The notes: generated by a model from the letters alone, not told the origin. Numbered from the stretch's first letter, positions 21,229-33,335 are shown. The stretch is DNA of 64,000 nucleotides from Galeruca laticollis (GCA_963921935.1 OY998179.1:57084222-57148221); one strand, 5' to 3'. Program-made: numbers and translations.

Positions 21229-21277
21229 ATCTGTCATAATTTGACATTATTTCCGCTCTAGAACGTACTTTTCCGCT
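21229..21277. repeat. Palindromic segment upstream of the broken recombinase
   Basis: Contains TGTCATAATTTGACA (a TGTCA/TGACA palindrome) followed by TTTCCGCTC and, 17 bp on, ACTTTTCCGCTCG. The same words appear beside the other recombinase copy and in the hairpin at 31050-31158. Confidence 0.45.
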
Positions 21278-21613
21278 CGCCTGTTTTCATTTACAATAAA
21301 CTAAAGAAAGGTAGTGAATAATAGATATATTAAAACAAAATATAGGGCAGTCCGAATATTTTAGTTGAAATATTAATATTTGAAGATATTTCGAAGGAAA
21401 TTAAATCTTATTTTATAAACTTTACCTAGTAAAAACATAACAGTCAGAAGGTAAGCAATACATTATACACCTAGATGCAAAAGTGATTGCATATTTAAGT
21501 ACCTACCTACTGTTTTGTGAAAATAGTAGACTATGATATTAATGAAACGTCAATATTTCATTTTTAGTTCATAAAAAAGTTGTCTGTTTATAAATAGCTA
21601 TTTGAAAAATGGA

Positions 21614-22341
21614 ATGGATAGTGACAGTAAATTTTCAAGCACACCTCCAGATATAGCAGATTTTGCTAAAAATATTACTCTTAATCTTCTGCCAACTAAA
21701 TCCAGAGGTAAATACGAAACATAATACAATATTTTCATGGATTGGTGCCGCTCAAAGAAAATTAAAAAATATTCGGAGAATGTATTGCTGACTTATTTTG
21801 GCGAAAAATCCAAAACTCTAAAATCTTCAACCTTGTGATCACAATATTTGATGCTTCGAATCACTTTGAAAGTAAAAAATGATATTAACATCATTAAATA
21901 CACTAAACTGATTGCATTTTTGAAGTTAGAAGCAGTGGGTTACAAAGCAAAGAAGTCACAAACATTCTCAAAAGAACAAGTGGAGAGCTTCATTAGATTT
22001 GCACCTGTCGATGAACATTTGCTGAGAAATGTACAAACGTTTTATTTTATTTTATTCTGATACTGAATTTCTCAGAATATTGTTTTTAGATGATCTTAAT
22101 TATGGGTATCGCTGGTGCATGCCGTAGGGATGAATTAATCAAAATTGAATTAAAGGATATAGATGATAGAGAATCCTTTCTAGGGGTCCGAATCCCCGAT
22201 TCGAAAACGAATCAATGTCGTACATTCGCAATCATTAGTAGTGCCGAAAAAAATGCGATCGACTATATATTCTATTATAGAAAATATTTTAATTTAAGGC
22301 AGAACGCGGAAAGAAATTTTGGATACTATTATTCCAGTAAG
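21614..22341 (+). pseudogene. Tyrosine recombinase, 5' part, broken
   Basis: Starts at ATG 21614 with a Ser/Asp-rich N-terminus and TPPDIADF, matching the intact paralogue at 58917 position for position (LLPTKSRGKYET against LLPRKSKEKYEN). Two in-frame stops lie at about 21724 and 21836. A 59-nt GT-AG intron at 22031-22089 occupies the same place as in the intact copy. Exon 2 has the first catalytic Arg in GACRRDELIKI and IPDSKTNQCRTF. Coding stops at 22341 within YYYSSK and resumes at 30509, so an 8.2-kb insertion separates the catalytic halves. Confidence 0.8.
22031..22089 (+). other. Conserved intron of the recombinase gene (59 nt)
   Basis: GTACAAACG...TTTTTAG, phase 0, between a Leu-Leu-Arg-Asn end and the GIAGACR start, exactly where the intact copy has its 54-nt intron. 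Confidence 0.8.
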
Positions 22342-22493
22342 GTGGTATTACAATCAAATTTTTGATCAATATAGCGCCAATCCAAATTTAGATTAATATC
22401 GATAAATGATTCGATTGATTTATTTGTCAAGCTAAAATTTATCAAACCATGATAAGTAGCAGTAAACGAGTTGCAATAAATAACTCAAAAATT

Positions 22494-22985
22494 TGATTAA
22501 TATTAGCAAAAATAAAATTTAATTTGCCTATAATATTCCTATAGTTCTTAAATTTAGCTAAGTGTTGAATTGTATTAAGCAATTTTTAGATCAGTTTACG
22601 TTAATTGTAGACAATATTTGCTAAATATATGATTGATTTTAGAAAAAGATATGACGAAAGATATCAAATTTAAGAATAATTAGGATTAAATTTATCAAAT
22701 AATTTTATTACTTTTTGCAATAGTTTGATGTAATATAGCAAAAATAAAATTTAATTTGCCTATAATTTTCTTGAATATAATTTATATCTTCTTAAATCTA
22801 GCTAGGTGCTGAATTGTATTAAGCAATTTTTAGATCAGTTTAAGTTAATTGTAGATAATATTTGCTAAATAAATGATTGATTATAGAAAAAAAAGTGACG
22901 AAAGATAGTAAATTTACGAATAAATAGGATTAAATTTATCAAATAATTTTATTAGTTTTTGCAGTAATTTGATTTAATATGTCTA
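22494..22985. repeat. Two tandem ~232-bp AT-rich units
   Basis: The block starting GCAAAAATAAAATTTAATTT and running through AAGCAATTTTTAGATCAGTT to AGGATTAAATTTATCAAATA occurs twice, at about 22506 and 22738, with roughly 90% agreement. A related AAATAAATGATTGATT segment recurs near 29640, close to the other end of the insertion. Confidence 0.65.
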
Positions 22986-23518
22986 AACTTTAAGTAATAA
23001 ATGAATCGGATTTATCTAAATCTCGAATGTTTTAATCTAATAATTAAGTTAAACTTTTCTAATATGTTGATTATTTGTATTCAATATTTGATTGCTGGCT
23101 GTAATATTGATTTTCATTATTAGCCGTGGTGATGGCGGGGAAATATTACCAAAAAAAACTAAGTTTCTGTTTAATTAATATTTATTTGAAATAATTGTAC
23201 AAATCTAGAGTAAAATGAAATGAAAACTAAATTATTATATTCCAGCTACTAGTAATAAACTAAATAACTTCTCAAAAGGCAGTATAATATTCAATTTACC
23301 TAGTAGTTTGTAGATAAGGAAATGATAAGTTTTAATATGAAAGCAAATTAATCTAAAATTAAGACAGCAGATAAGAACCTAATTGAAGGTTAGATTCTTT
23401 GCATAAAAATTAAAAAAAAAACTCCAAAAACCCTACTGTTTTCGCAGGTTTACTTTGCATACTTTCATACTAAAGAACTTCTCCTTCACAACTTTCCTAC
23501 CATCTGCTAGGGTGTAAA

Positions 23519-25043
23519 TTAAAGTTTTGCCACCGTGTTCTTATAAACATAATATAGCTTTCCACATGGCATGTTTTTCTCGTCCTTAAAGTAGTATGTG
23601 TCCTGTAAATTTCAAATGACATTTTTAAGTTAATTAAACTTTTCGAAATATTTACCTTCGATTCCAAAGGAAAAAATTTGCAAATTTCTTCGGTCAATTT
23701 ATTGAAATCAACTTCGTGCATGAACAAATCTCGATTAACATAGTGACGTACTATATCTTGTGTCAATGTGTCTCTACAAACGCCAGACAAACCTCCATTG
23801 TTTTCATTTGCTGATTTTTGTATCCTGGACCCATCGTTTTTTAAATATGTCTTCAAATCCTAAAATATATATTTTTTTGAGAAAAAAAATTGATTAATAT
23901 AAAAAGACTCACAAATTCCGTTGGGGAGGGCGATCCCGTGGTGAATTTTGAATTGAATTTGAATCATCACATGAAAATCCACTTGACGATGAAGGTCGGG
24001 AATTTTCCTTAATTAAAATAATAATTGATTCTGAACAGTTCAATGTAGTGGGGCTCTTTATTTTCTGAAAGTATAATTTTTTTGAATAGAAAAAAAACTA
24101 TAAGCGCCATTAAAAAACTAATTACGTTTAATAATCTCCATTCTGCAACATGTTTCCTAGACATAATTTTGTTTGCCAAATCATTACTCAGAAATATGTC
24201 CAGGTCCCGTTCCGTCATATATTTAAATGAGTTTGAAGTGGAAATTCCGGCCTCTACAAAAACAATTTCATATTTACTAAATATCAACACACATTAGTAA
24301 TTATACTTTAAAATTACCCTAAAATAAAGCTTAGCAAAAAATGTGCATGATACAGGCGGTGATTGGTCCCGGAATTTTGCAAGAAGTTTTTACATCTTCA
24401 TAGTTTCATTCAAGTTATCCATGTTAACTGAGAATAGCATTCATACTATATATACTATGATATTAGAAATAAATGGAAAAATAAATCCATGGCAACTACA
24501 TAGTAACTGAATAACATTTTTCTAGAACATGCATGGAAAGTGACATTTGCGATTTGAAATTATCGTTTTCTGATTGAAAATGAAATGTAATGGGAGACAA
24601 TCGACAAACTACACTTTGCCGATTGATGACAGGTTGAAATGCACCCGATAAAGATATAAAAAATAACCATTATATATTGGATATCGATTTACTGATATTC
24701 AATTTGTCTCTGTTATAGTTTTTTAAATTTAAATGAAAAATATTTCTTTTCTGAGAAAAACCTTGTATATTGCACATTTTTGCATAATGTGAAGGAAAAA
24801 AATAAAAAATAAGCTTACTTGTAACTGTATCAAAAAGGTGGGGCATACCCCATTCTTCTAATAAACAAAGAATTCCATTTTTATTCAGGCTGTGATCGAA
24901 ATTGGAAAATGACAAATCGGTGTTATGTTTCCACTCTCGTTATTATCTGTGTCTGATGATACGTTTTGTTCTTGATTTTCTGTCAATGTAATACTGCCGT
25001 AGTGCGTATACCCTGAATATGGATCCTGATATATATTATCCAT
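23519..25043 (-). pseudogene. Five-exon gene with SAM-like segment, near-intact
   Basis: ATG at 25043. Exon 1 runs to about 24814 and ends in a helix-rich segment (LCLLEEWGMPHLFD). Exon 2 (24253-24126) continues with SFKYMTERDLDIFL; together these look like a SAM-type helical domain. Exon 3 (24064-23913) is Ser-rich. Exon 4 (23859-23656) contains GLSGVCRDTLTQDIV and EEICKFFPLESK. Exon 5 (23602-23519) ends in GKLYYVYKNTVAKL and TAA. All junctions are GT-AG. One base appears missing in exon 1 and the exon 3/4 junction is out of phase, so this copy may be recently dead. Similar proteins are, as I recall, repeated in arthropod genomes. It runs in the same direction as the transposase at 25851-28386 and could be its partner gene; function unknown. 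Confidence 0.55.
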
Positions 25044-25216
25044 TTGAATTTTTTAGGTACCACCCAAAGCAAAATTGAAGAAGCCCTAAAATAATTTAAG
25101 TAACTGCTAAAATTTATTTTCCAATTTGCTTGGTAGCCATCTCTCAATCATTTCTAAATTCTATAGTAATTAAATTAAAATATGTACTAACTACTTATTA
25201 GACAAAAAAAATAACA

Positions 25217-25233
25217 GTGGCACTCCGGGAGTG
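25217..25233. repeat. 17-bp near-perfect palindrome
   Basis: GGCACTCCGGGAGTGCC, symmetric around its central G, in otherwise AT-rich sequence 128 bp outside the left inverted repeat of the DNA transposon. Confidence 0.5.
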
Positions 25234-25360
25234 CCGACAGAAGAGAAAACTTCAACAATTACGTGTGTAACAATTAAAACTCGTAACACAAAAACAACTT
25301 GTAGTTAAAGTCTTGGTAAAGTCCTTGGAATCTATTGTATTATGTAGCGTCCGAACTCAT

Positions 25361-25393
25361 ATACTGCCGTCGTAAGAAAGACCACCGCATCTG
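25361..25393 (+). repeat. Left inverted repeat of the DNA transposon
   Basis: 33 bp, 32 matching the inverse of 29105-29137. Confidence 0.85.
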
Positions 25394-25850
25394 TGGGTTA
25401 GGTAATAATGAATAAATCGAGTCCAAAATTTAGGCAAAGTTTAAAATGTACACAAATTCTTACAACGCCACAAATGAAAATGGTTTTACTTTATGTAAAT
25501 GAATCTTTATAAAAACTATATTTCGTTTTAGAAAAAATGCAGTTTCTCCCTTTTTTTGTTCCTAATAAGGTAGATACTGGGAAAACGAATTCATTTTTTA
25601 TTAGAAAATGCTAAGTAAAACCACAGCATCTACTGAAAATAGGCTCATGCGTTGTTTTTTCTTAGGATAATTCCGTAAATAATAACCAGTTAGTTCGTAA
25701 ATAATTGTGATATTATTTATACAAATAACAATTAAACAACAGACCCCAGTTTTGATTAATTTATTGAATTTTTGTTAGAACTATCAACAATAAACAGGAA
25801 AAGAATCAGTTTATGAAAATTAACTAATTATAAAAACGGACGTTACTTTC

Positions 25851-28386
25851 TCATTTATCATCTTCCTCCTCAAGATTTTTCCAGAATTGAAACCTATTTG
25901 AAGGAATTATAGTTTTAATGTTTTTGAGAAGAGATTCTTTTTTACTTCTAGGCACTCCACATGGAGATATAAATACCTTTGGGACTGGGAAGTCTTTTCT
26001 TCAAAATTTTATTTTGAATAAAATCCATTTCATGTATAATAATATTATCGGAGTTGTTTGTCAACTTGTACTTCAAAGAGAAGGATCCCCTATTCGCCAC
26101 AATTTGTGTTATTTTTGCCAAGTAAGGACGAGGATCAATGTTTTTTATTTTTGTTAGTGACGAAAAATCTTGCCACTTAAAAAAATCTGTACACTGCATA
26201 GTCTTGACTTCCACTTTTTTTGAATTTGCTTTTCCGACAGCTGTTACGAAATCATCAAAATCGTAAGTTTTCTTTTGCTTTTTCAATGACAGTTCCACCT
26301 GATGGTGGAAACTGTCGGCAGACATAAAAGTATGTCCCGGTTCGAAATATTTGATACAAATATCTTCAGCGGCTATGGCGTCGGAATTTACAATATACAC
26401 CAGGAAAGATACGAAAGTCCAATTTTTGTTTTGTCCTGAGCAGTTATCAACCCAAAGGACAAAACTTTTGATATCCCTGTGATGTAAAAAGAACGCATTG
26501 AATGAGCTAATTATCTCTTCTTTTCCCCGTCCAGCAATGGCATCGTGCCATAAGCATGCAAAAAGTCTTTTGATTTTTTGCTTTACCTAGGGGTACAAAG
26601 CTTTCGTTGTATACAGAGATTCTTTGAGTAAGTATCACTTCCTTGAACATGTCAAGCCTTGGCAGCATTATCACTTTCTGTAAATCAACGGATACTTTAA
26701 GGGTCGTGGGTGAATCTTCTCCGGTTGTATCCATACGGTACGAAGCTCTTGAGTCATTAGCTCGTTGAATGTGTTCCTTCCAACTATTACAGTCAGTACA
26801 CGCTTGATCCAAGTTCTCAGGATTGTGCTGATTATTATGTAGTTTGAATCCCTCACACAATTCGCACTCCTCGTGCCCAAGGTTTGTGAACGAAATATTT
26901 TTGTGTTTTAGACGTTTACGATATACTTCGTATGAGCATTGGTTATGAGGGCAAGTCGCTAAATAATCTTTGTACATGCTTTCTATCGTCAAATCACTGG
27001 GCAGGTATCTACGTTCTGGTGCATGTTCACGTCTGTAATGTGATACACATGGATTAAAGCTTTCAATGTGGGTATCAATATCTAAAGTAGGTATTTTGCG
27101 TTTACCAGCCGCTCTTCCTCTTCCATCTTTCTTAGGGTAAATCGGTGTAGATGATTGAAACACATTCTGTTTTACAAATGCGTGAATTGGCCAATCGTTT
27201 TTTCTGTGATATCCAAGAGTTGTCAGAAAGAAGCATTTACATACCAACATTTTTTCACCAGTCTCATTTGTCAAAAAATATTTAAAAGTATTTTTTTTGC
27301 GAAAATTCAGCTTCGGTGGTTCTTCTCTTAACGTCTGTTCGTGACAAGCCATTTAGGACAAATGCTTTTTTTTCAATCCAGTCTAGTTGCCAATACATAC
27401 TATTAATAATTTTTCTTGTTTCGGCGCTTATTCTGTTTAGACATTTTAACCTACATTTTTGTATGCTGCAAGGTGGTTTTAAAAAATGCTTACTTTGCAT
27501 GTCTTTTTTCTTGTTTTCTTTCCTTTTTTCCAAACTTTCTTCAATTTTTCGCCGTTTACTTTTTCCACCTTTCTTGGTGTATCCTTTGCAACCTAGGAAA
27601 AATAATGTTAGTTTTGGATATCTCGTAGTTTCTTAATGACATACCTTCATGTTGTAATTCCAAAGCTCCTACCGCGTGATCCGGTTGAATTTGTGGCTCT
27701 TCTTGTTCTTGATGTGGTTTATGATGTCGTTGCTGTGGGTTTAGAATTATATTTTCTTGTACATTATTATTGTCTACGTTATCCGTGTCATTTGCTAAAA
27801 TAAAATATATATTTTTTAGGCTTCGTTATTGTAAAAGAATACGAAAAAATATACCTCTAATATTTACGGACTCAACTTCGTTCATGTTAACACCTTCTAA
27901 GGTTGTGGAGTCATTATTTGAAATTGAATTCATTTTTGCAGCTTCCAGATCAATAAACGTTAATTCAATGTTATTATTATTTTGATTTTCACTCGACGTA
28001 ATAGAAAAACTCTGATCTAGCCTAATAAATTCCTCAGCATTATACGTTCTTACTGGTTCTAGTTCATTTGTGGTATTTGTTGCTTGAAATAATAGCACGT
28101 CTTGAAGTATTTCAGCACATGGTTTTGTATTATCTTTTTCAATGTCGTGCAACAACTCTATTCCACCTTCTGTGAAAACTGGAATTTCTCTAAATTGATC
28201 ATTACTTGAACTTCCATTTACATTTGAGTATTGGAAGGAGACTGAAGAACTGTTCTTTTTCGTACCCTCAGACCAGTCAACATTTTGTAACAAGGTTAGT
28301 TCATTGTCAGGTTGATCAGGATGAGTTCCTATTTGCATCTTTTGAGCCATGCTGACTAAAAGTTTACTCCGTTTGGACATGTTCAA
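25851..28386 (-). pseudogene. DDE transposase with DNCSGQNKN motif, three exons, frameshifted
   Basis: Exon 1 (28386-27855) is an acidic, Asn-rich N-terminus. Exon 2 is 27794-27647 and exon 3 starts at 27592; both introns are GT-AG and phase 1. Exon 3 has a basic segment (YTKKGGKSKRRK), Cys-rich DNA-binding-like segments (CSIQKCRLKC; HEECELCEGF...CTDCNSW) and SFNPCVSHYRREHAPERRYL. The catalytic region shows VSVDLQK, then WVDNCSGQNKN and GHTFMSADSFHHQVE. One-base shifts occur in an A run near 27295, near 26575 and near 25993. The C-terminus ends in an acidic tail and TGA at 25851. The gene would cut at the 33-bp repeats, but this copy is dead. Confidence 0.72.
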
Positions 28387-29104
28387 AAATATTCTCTAAT
28401 AAGATAACTGAAAAGAAGCCCCTCATTACTACAAATAGCTCTGCCAAATTTTAAAACATAGGTCAAAGCATCTTTCAGATATTTCAAAAAAACAGTTATT
28501 AAGAATTTTAACACTCTGTATCTTGGAAACCATGCATTTCCGGACTTATGTTTATCATGTTTTTTTCATAAAATAGCCTAATAAAGGGGGTGACCCGTCC
28601 GTATCATTATGTACATGATATGTATAAAACATCCTGTATTGTTTTCATTGAAGTAAAGCAAAGTTATAAAACGATATAAAATATGTCCTTGTTCTGCCTT
28701 ACCTTATTTGCTTTTGGACTCTGAAGATTTTACGTCGTTCCTTTATCAATTTTGAGAGACACAAGTTCACACAAAACAACTACAAACACATCGAATTTGA
28801 GAATAAACCAAATAGGTTAAGGAAATACGCGCCAATTACGTAGCGTAAACACTGCATTTGCGTTTTACTTAGACAAAACACAGCATCTGCAGGCGACGAC
28901 AAGTATATGCCGTGTTTTTCCTACGTAACGTTGGAGTTGCGGGGATCTTCTTTAGTTTAGCTAATCTTTTTGTAGATGCTAGTTTATAGATTCTTTGACA
29001 AAAATATATTTGAGGTTTTGAATACGGTGTTTTGCCTATGTAAATATGTAATATAAGCTGTCTAGAACTGATTTTAGCGCTTAACTCAATTTTCACAATT
29101 TTGT

Positions 29105-29137
29105 CAGATGCGGTGGTCTTTCTTAGGACGGCAGTAT
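29105..29137 (-). repeat. Right inverted repeat of the DNA transposon
   Basis: Inverse of 25361-25393 with a single mismatch. Confidence 0.85.
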
Positions 29138-29472
29138 AAGAAGTTTTGACTAATAAGATCAACAAAAGTGAAGTATGTATTTACTTCAACAAACTGTACG
29201 TAGTGTAGTATTAATAATTGCATCCTTTTTGCACTACTCATTAGTGTCTACATGAAAAAATTGTTTATTTTGTACTTACCTAGAAAAACTACCAGGGATC
29301 AAAGCAAGACAACGCTCAGAACAGAATGGGATCAGTTATTGGTATATTCTCACCCAACCAAAAACTAGATTTGTTTCTTCCTCCGGCGCGCACAACGTGA
29401 GACACGTTCACAACTCACCACCCGCCCGCGTGCCTGTTAAAATTGATAAGTAAAGTATGAAAAGTATGCAAC

Positions 29473-29497
29473 CACAACACAAGGGTTGTGTTGTGTA
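29473..29497. repeat. Hairpin with 10-bp arms
   Basis: CACAACACAA-GGG-TTGTGTTGTG. It lies in a short GC-richer stretch (29380-29530) beyond the transposon; no gene is visible in 29138-30500. Confidence 0.5.
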
Positions 29498-30508
29498 TGC
29501 GACCAGCGAGCTGACGAAGACGAAGGGTCTGGACATACTAAATGATAAACATTTCAAAATTCACGCACACAAATAGCCAAAACCGTTAAAAAGAAAATTA
29601 TTTGCTTAATTTAATCCTTATATTACAGATTTTGTCAAAATAAATGATTGATTCTAGAAGATTTTTATTGATTTAGTCAAATGTTTGATAATCGTAGCAA
29701 AAATTGGATAGAATTAGTTGTATATTTGATTGTTTTCAGTAGACAGATTATTTTTTTTCTCTTCTTTTTCTAAATTTCGGTAAATTGTACGAATAACTTG
29801 ATCTATAGACAGGAATACATTTTATCTAAATATAATAGAAATTAAGCATTTATTTTATTGATCCCATTATAACTAAAGATCAAAACTATATTAATATATT
29901 AATCTGTGTTCTGTGTTCAAACTTCAAATATTTCAAATTAATATACCTAGATGTATTTACTGCTAATGCCCCCAGAACTTTCTGCCATGCAATTAATTCC
30001 TAAATGATTTTATTTGAAAATGTATGCAACAGTGAAACATGTAAGAAAATTCATTATGATGCTTGTTGAGATTATAGTAATATGGAACTTATCGTACCTA
30101 GACCAAGAATTTCTTGCGAAAATTAAGCAGCGGAGGTACATCAATCCAGTCTTTAATGTTTGATTGGTTTAGGAAATGCGTTTTCTGTAGTTAATCTAAA
30201 TTTTGGTGTACCTATCAAAAAATGGATGTGATTTAGCAGTTTTAACGCAAAAACAAGAAAATTGAGTTTCAATCAAATGTTATTAATCATAAACGAAATT
30301 AACAGAATAATCGTAAAACACTAAGATTTGTCAGTTTTTTCCTTGTTCTATTCTATTTTAGATTGAACTAATTTATTTGGCATAGGTTAAGGAATTTCTT
30401 ATTTCAATAAGCCGACTTGATTCACCTTATCAAAGCATTTCTTTCCGTGCAATATCAAATTAAAAGTAATAACATTATTCAACGCTTATTTTTACGATAA
30501 TCCAAAGG

Positions 30509-30935
30509 TAAATGCTTCAAACAGGTGATTGGTATGAATATTGTGGGCAAAGTACCAAGCGAAATAGCCAGTTTCTTAAAATTGCCCGATATAAATTTAT
30601 TTACTGGTCATTGCTTTCGACGAACGTCGGCGACATTATTAGTAAATGGTGTAGGCGACTTAATTCAGCTTAAAAAACATGGTGGGTGGAAGAGCAGTAA
30701 CATGGCGGAAGGATATATCGCCGACTCCCTTAGCAATAAAATAGATACCTTCCAAAAAATTTCTGGGAACGCAGCAGTACCAACTAGCGAAGAACTTTCG
30801 ATTCCTTCTATATCTGATATTGCAGAAAAAAATTCAGAAGATATTACGCTACCTCCGACTTCTTCAGGTCCTGGGATAAATATTAAAAATTGCCAAAACT
30901 ATACATTCAACTTTAATATTGTGGGCAATAAATAA
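30509..30935 (+). pseudogene. Tyrosine recombinase, 3' part of the broken copy
   Basis: Resumes the gene split at 22341. It contains the HxxR motif (TGHCFRRTSATLL), the conserved LKKHGGWKSSN and the nucleophile Tyr in AEGYIADSL, followed by a Ser/Asn-rich tail ending NFNIVGNK and TAA at 30933-30935. All C-terminal catalytic residues are intact, although the upstream half has stops. The paralogue at 59394-60020 aligns throughout. Confidence 0.8.
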
Positions 30936-31049
30936 AAACAATCAGTAATTGTTACATGTTTTCAACATCACACTCTAATAAAGTGTAATTTTCATGTTTT
31001 TTTTTCAATTATTTGTCTAAAAATAATGTCATCGTACAAAAAATCTTGT

Positions 31050-31158
31050 ATGCAATTCGAGCAGAAAGTGCGTTGCTGCTTTCGGCAAATTGCCTGAGCT
31101 CCGCTACGCGTCGCACGGGCAACTCTCTGCTTCAAGCGGCAAAGTACCACTTTCCGCT
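31050..31158. repeat. Palindrome downstream of the broken recombinase
   Basis: GAGCAGAAAGTG near 31059 pairs with CACTTTCCGCTC near 31149, with inner partial pairing (GCTGCTT / AAGCGGC and TTGCC / GGGCAA). The loop is GC-rich (GCTCCGCTACGCGTCGCAC). This resembles the hairpins beside the intact recombinase. Confidence 0.6.
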
Positions 31159-31520
31159 CTTAATACACAAATAGCTATTTTAACATGGTGGCTGTTCGTC
31201 ACATTCGATTTTGTTGATAGGAGGATGGCTGGATGATAATTTTTCTGAACGATGATTAAGACGGTATGGACCAATATTTTTTCCGCCTCGATCACATAAT
31301 TTAACCATTCTGGATTTTTTAAGGGACCTAAAGGAGGAAATTTAGGAAATTTTTTTAAACCATAGTATTGAAGATCTGAAAGAAGCAAGAATCAATCAAT
31401 CAGTGGTAATGCAAATGCTCCTTCTGATCAACCTCTGGTAGGAGACATTGAGATGCTGCTGTGTACCATTCTTATTGCTGTTCTCCTGAAATATCTTGTA
31501 ATATATAAAGTGATAGGGAC

Positions 31521-31854
31521 TTTTGCTGCTCTGCTTGTAACAGGTTCGGAAAGATCTCATAGACCTCAGGAGACATCAGCGGCTGAAATATAATCAGGGC
31601 CCTTGTAAGCTGTGTTTTTGTAAAGATCTGTCAGGCCATGGAAGAAAATTCGAGTTACGACAAACAATATTAATAAAATTAAAGACATTTCGCTACTCTG
31701 CTTGTAGCAGGTTCGGGGAGATCTCATAGACCTCAGGAGACATCAGCGGCTGAAATGAATTCAGGGCCCTCGTAAGCTGTGTTTTAGTAAAGATCTGTCA
31801 GATCAAGGAAGAAAATTCGAGTTAAGACAAACAATATTATTAAAACTATATAAA
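31521..31854. repeat. Tandem pair of 167-bp units
   Basis: Two adjacent copies sharing ACAGGTTCGG-like, GATCTCATAGACCTCAGGAG, AGGGCCC and AAGAAAATTCGAGTTA segments at an offset of 167 bp, about 92% alike. No coding content. Confidence 0.75.
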
Positions 31855-33335
31855 CGAATCAACATTATTAAAGTGTTTAGAAATACAGTCAAAGCACCCT
31901 GGAATGTCTATAATACATACAACATACACCGAGATCTTATAACACCAACTGTCAGATGAAATTTATAGGTTCGCTGGCAAGCACGAAGGCACTTTTACCA
32001 ATATATAGAGGTTCTTCAGCTCTTTGACGATCAAAAACAGGTTCGACCACTGAAGAGCACACATGCAATAGATCTCGTATGCTATGATTTGTAAAATGAC
32101 ATTTGACTGATTTCAGATGTAAATAAGGTCTTAGATTTGAGAATGTAATGAAGCAAAATCGATGGTTACTCCAGGTGGCTAATTTTAATAATCATTGAAA
32201 AAAAAATTATCATCTCCGTGGGTAGAAATTTAATGATAAGCAAGTCCAAAGAATGTGGAAGTTAATAATTTACTCTGTATTGAAGTGACTGAGTATTGCT
32301 AATAAATTGTCATATTTGTATAATATTATCGTTACAATTCTTCGAAAACAATATTTTGGCTGACTTTCCAACGGAATTTGGAATATACTAATTCATATTT
32401 TTCTACTCTCGACATTTCTTCCAAATCCATGGATCATTAAAAAATCAGAAGAATACAATCACAAGAGATTTACTCTTTCCATAGAACAAACAAACTCGAG
32501 AGAAAATAAGAAACAAAACCAGTAAAGCTATATTGTTGAAAGTTTCGAAAAAAATGCATGCCGTTACCAAGAAGCGATTTATTGCTCCTGTATTTCAAGT
32601 TTCATAGAGTAATCATTCTCACAGATACTTTTCCACGGCACTTCCACAATATTGATTCCAGCATAACAATAAAACAGAAAACTAAGGCAGTAGCGTCCAA
32701 TGTTCAAATTGTTTAAGGGTAATCAGTGTACGTGAAATATACATATAAATGAAGTCCAATTTCAGAATGCTCCAGTTTTCAATATATTTAGAAGACATAT
32801 TCTATGTGACAGATGAATTCACTTTGGTTTTGGAGACTTTTCCATAACTTACAAGTTGATTGTTATTATATTTCAAAATTCTTACAGTGTAGATGTCTGA
32901 TGTAATACCAATATGGACATATTAGTCGAAGATGCACAGTATTTGCAGCTTAAAATGCACCAGACATCGATTACGAAATTATAGGGATGTGATCATCTTA
33001 CTCAATTTGGTCACGCGATTGCGGGCCTAATTAGATTATTTCGTTAGATACGTCTCTGATTCCGCATGATGTTGTTATATCCAACTGGATAATTTTATCA
33101 TCTAATATGGGGTTATGTGATATTTCATAGGACGGTAATGGATTTTAAGGAAATGGAAATATCTAGTTTTTTGTACTTGTTATTGAATCCTATAAAAAGC
33201 AAAACATTGCATAAATCGTAATTGGAATATCAAATCCATGATCTGATAATAAAAAACTATATATTATATTATCTGTTCAATGAGATAAACAAGACTTGAA
33301 GGATAATAGTGTCGCCGAATCACTTTCCATAGTTA
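31855..33335. other. No gene seen
   Basis: AT-rich, many stops in all frames, no strong repeats and no recognisable protein. Confidence 0.5.

Larger units (their letters stand above)
25361..29137 (-). mobile_element. 3.8-kb DNA transposon with 33-bp inverted repeats
   Basis: Left end 25361-25393 begins ATACTGCCGTCGTAAGAAAG; the right end 29105-29137 is its reverse complement with one mismatch in 33. Subterminal CACAGCATCTRC words lie at 25624 and 28880. A single decayed transposase gene sits between, on the minus strand. No clear target duplication was found. The superfamily is uncertain: the DNCSGQNKN-type DDE motif recalls Sola-like transposases, but I cannot confirm this. Confidence 0.75.
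22342..30508. mobile_element. 8.2-kb composite insertion splitting the recombinase
   Basis: The recombinase frame stops at YYYSSK and restarts at GKCFKQVIG with no loss of family residues, so everything between was inserted or nested there. Contents: two ~232-bp tandem units, a SAM-like gene, a 3.8-kb DNA transposon and AT-rich sequence. The outer ends lack a clear shared inverted repeat or target duplication, so one element or several cannot be decided. An intron is unlikely, because GT-AG joining would leave the exons out of frame and the intact paralogue has none here. Confidence 0.6.

Noticed and set aside
22342..30508. 8.2-kb intron of the recombinase gene
   Set aside because: GT...AG joining leaves the exons out of frame, the intact paralogue has no intron there, and the segment contains a full transposon.
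31104..31388. 94-codon minus-strand ORF
   Set aside because: It runs through the palindrome loop and has no recognisable motif.
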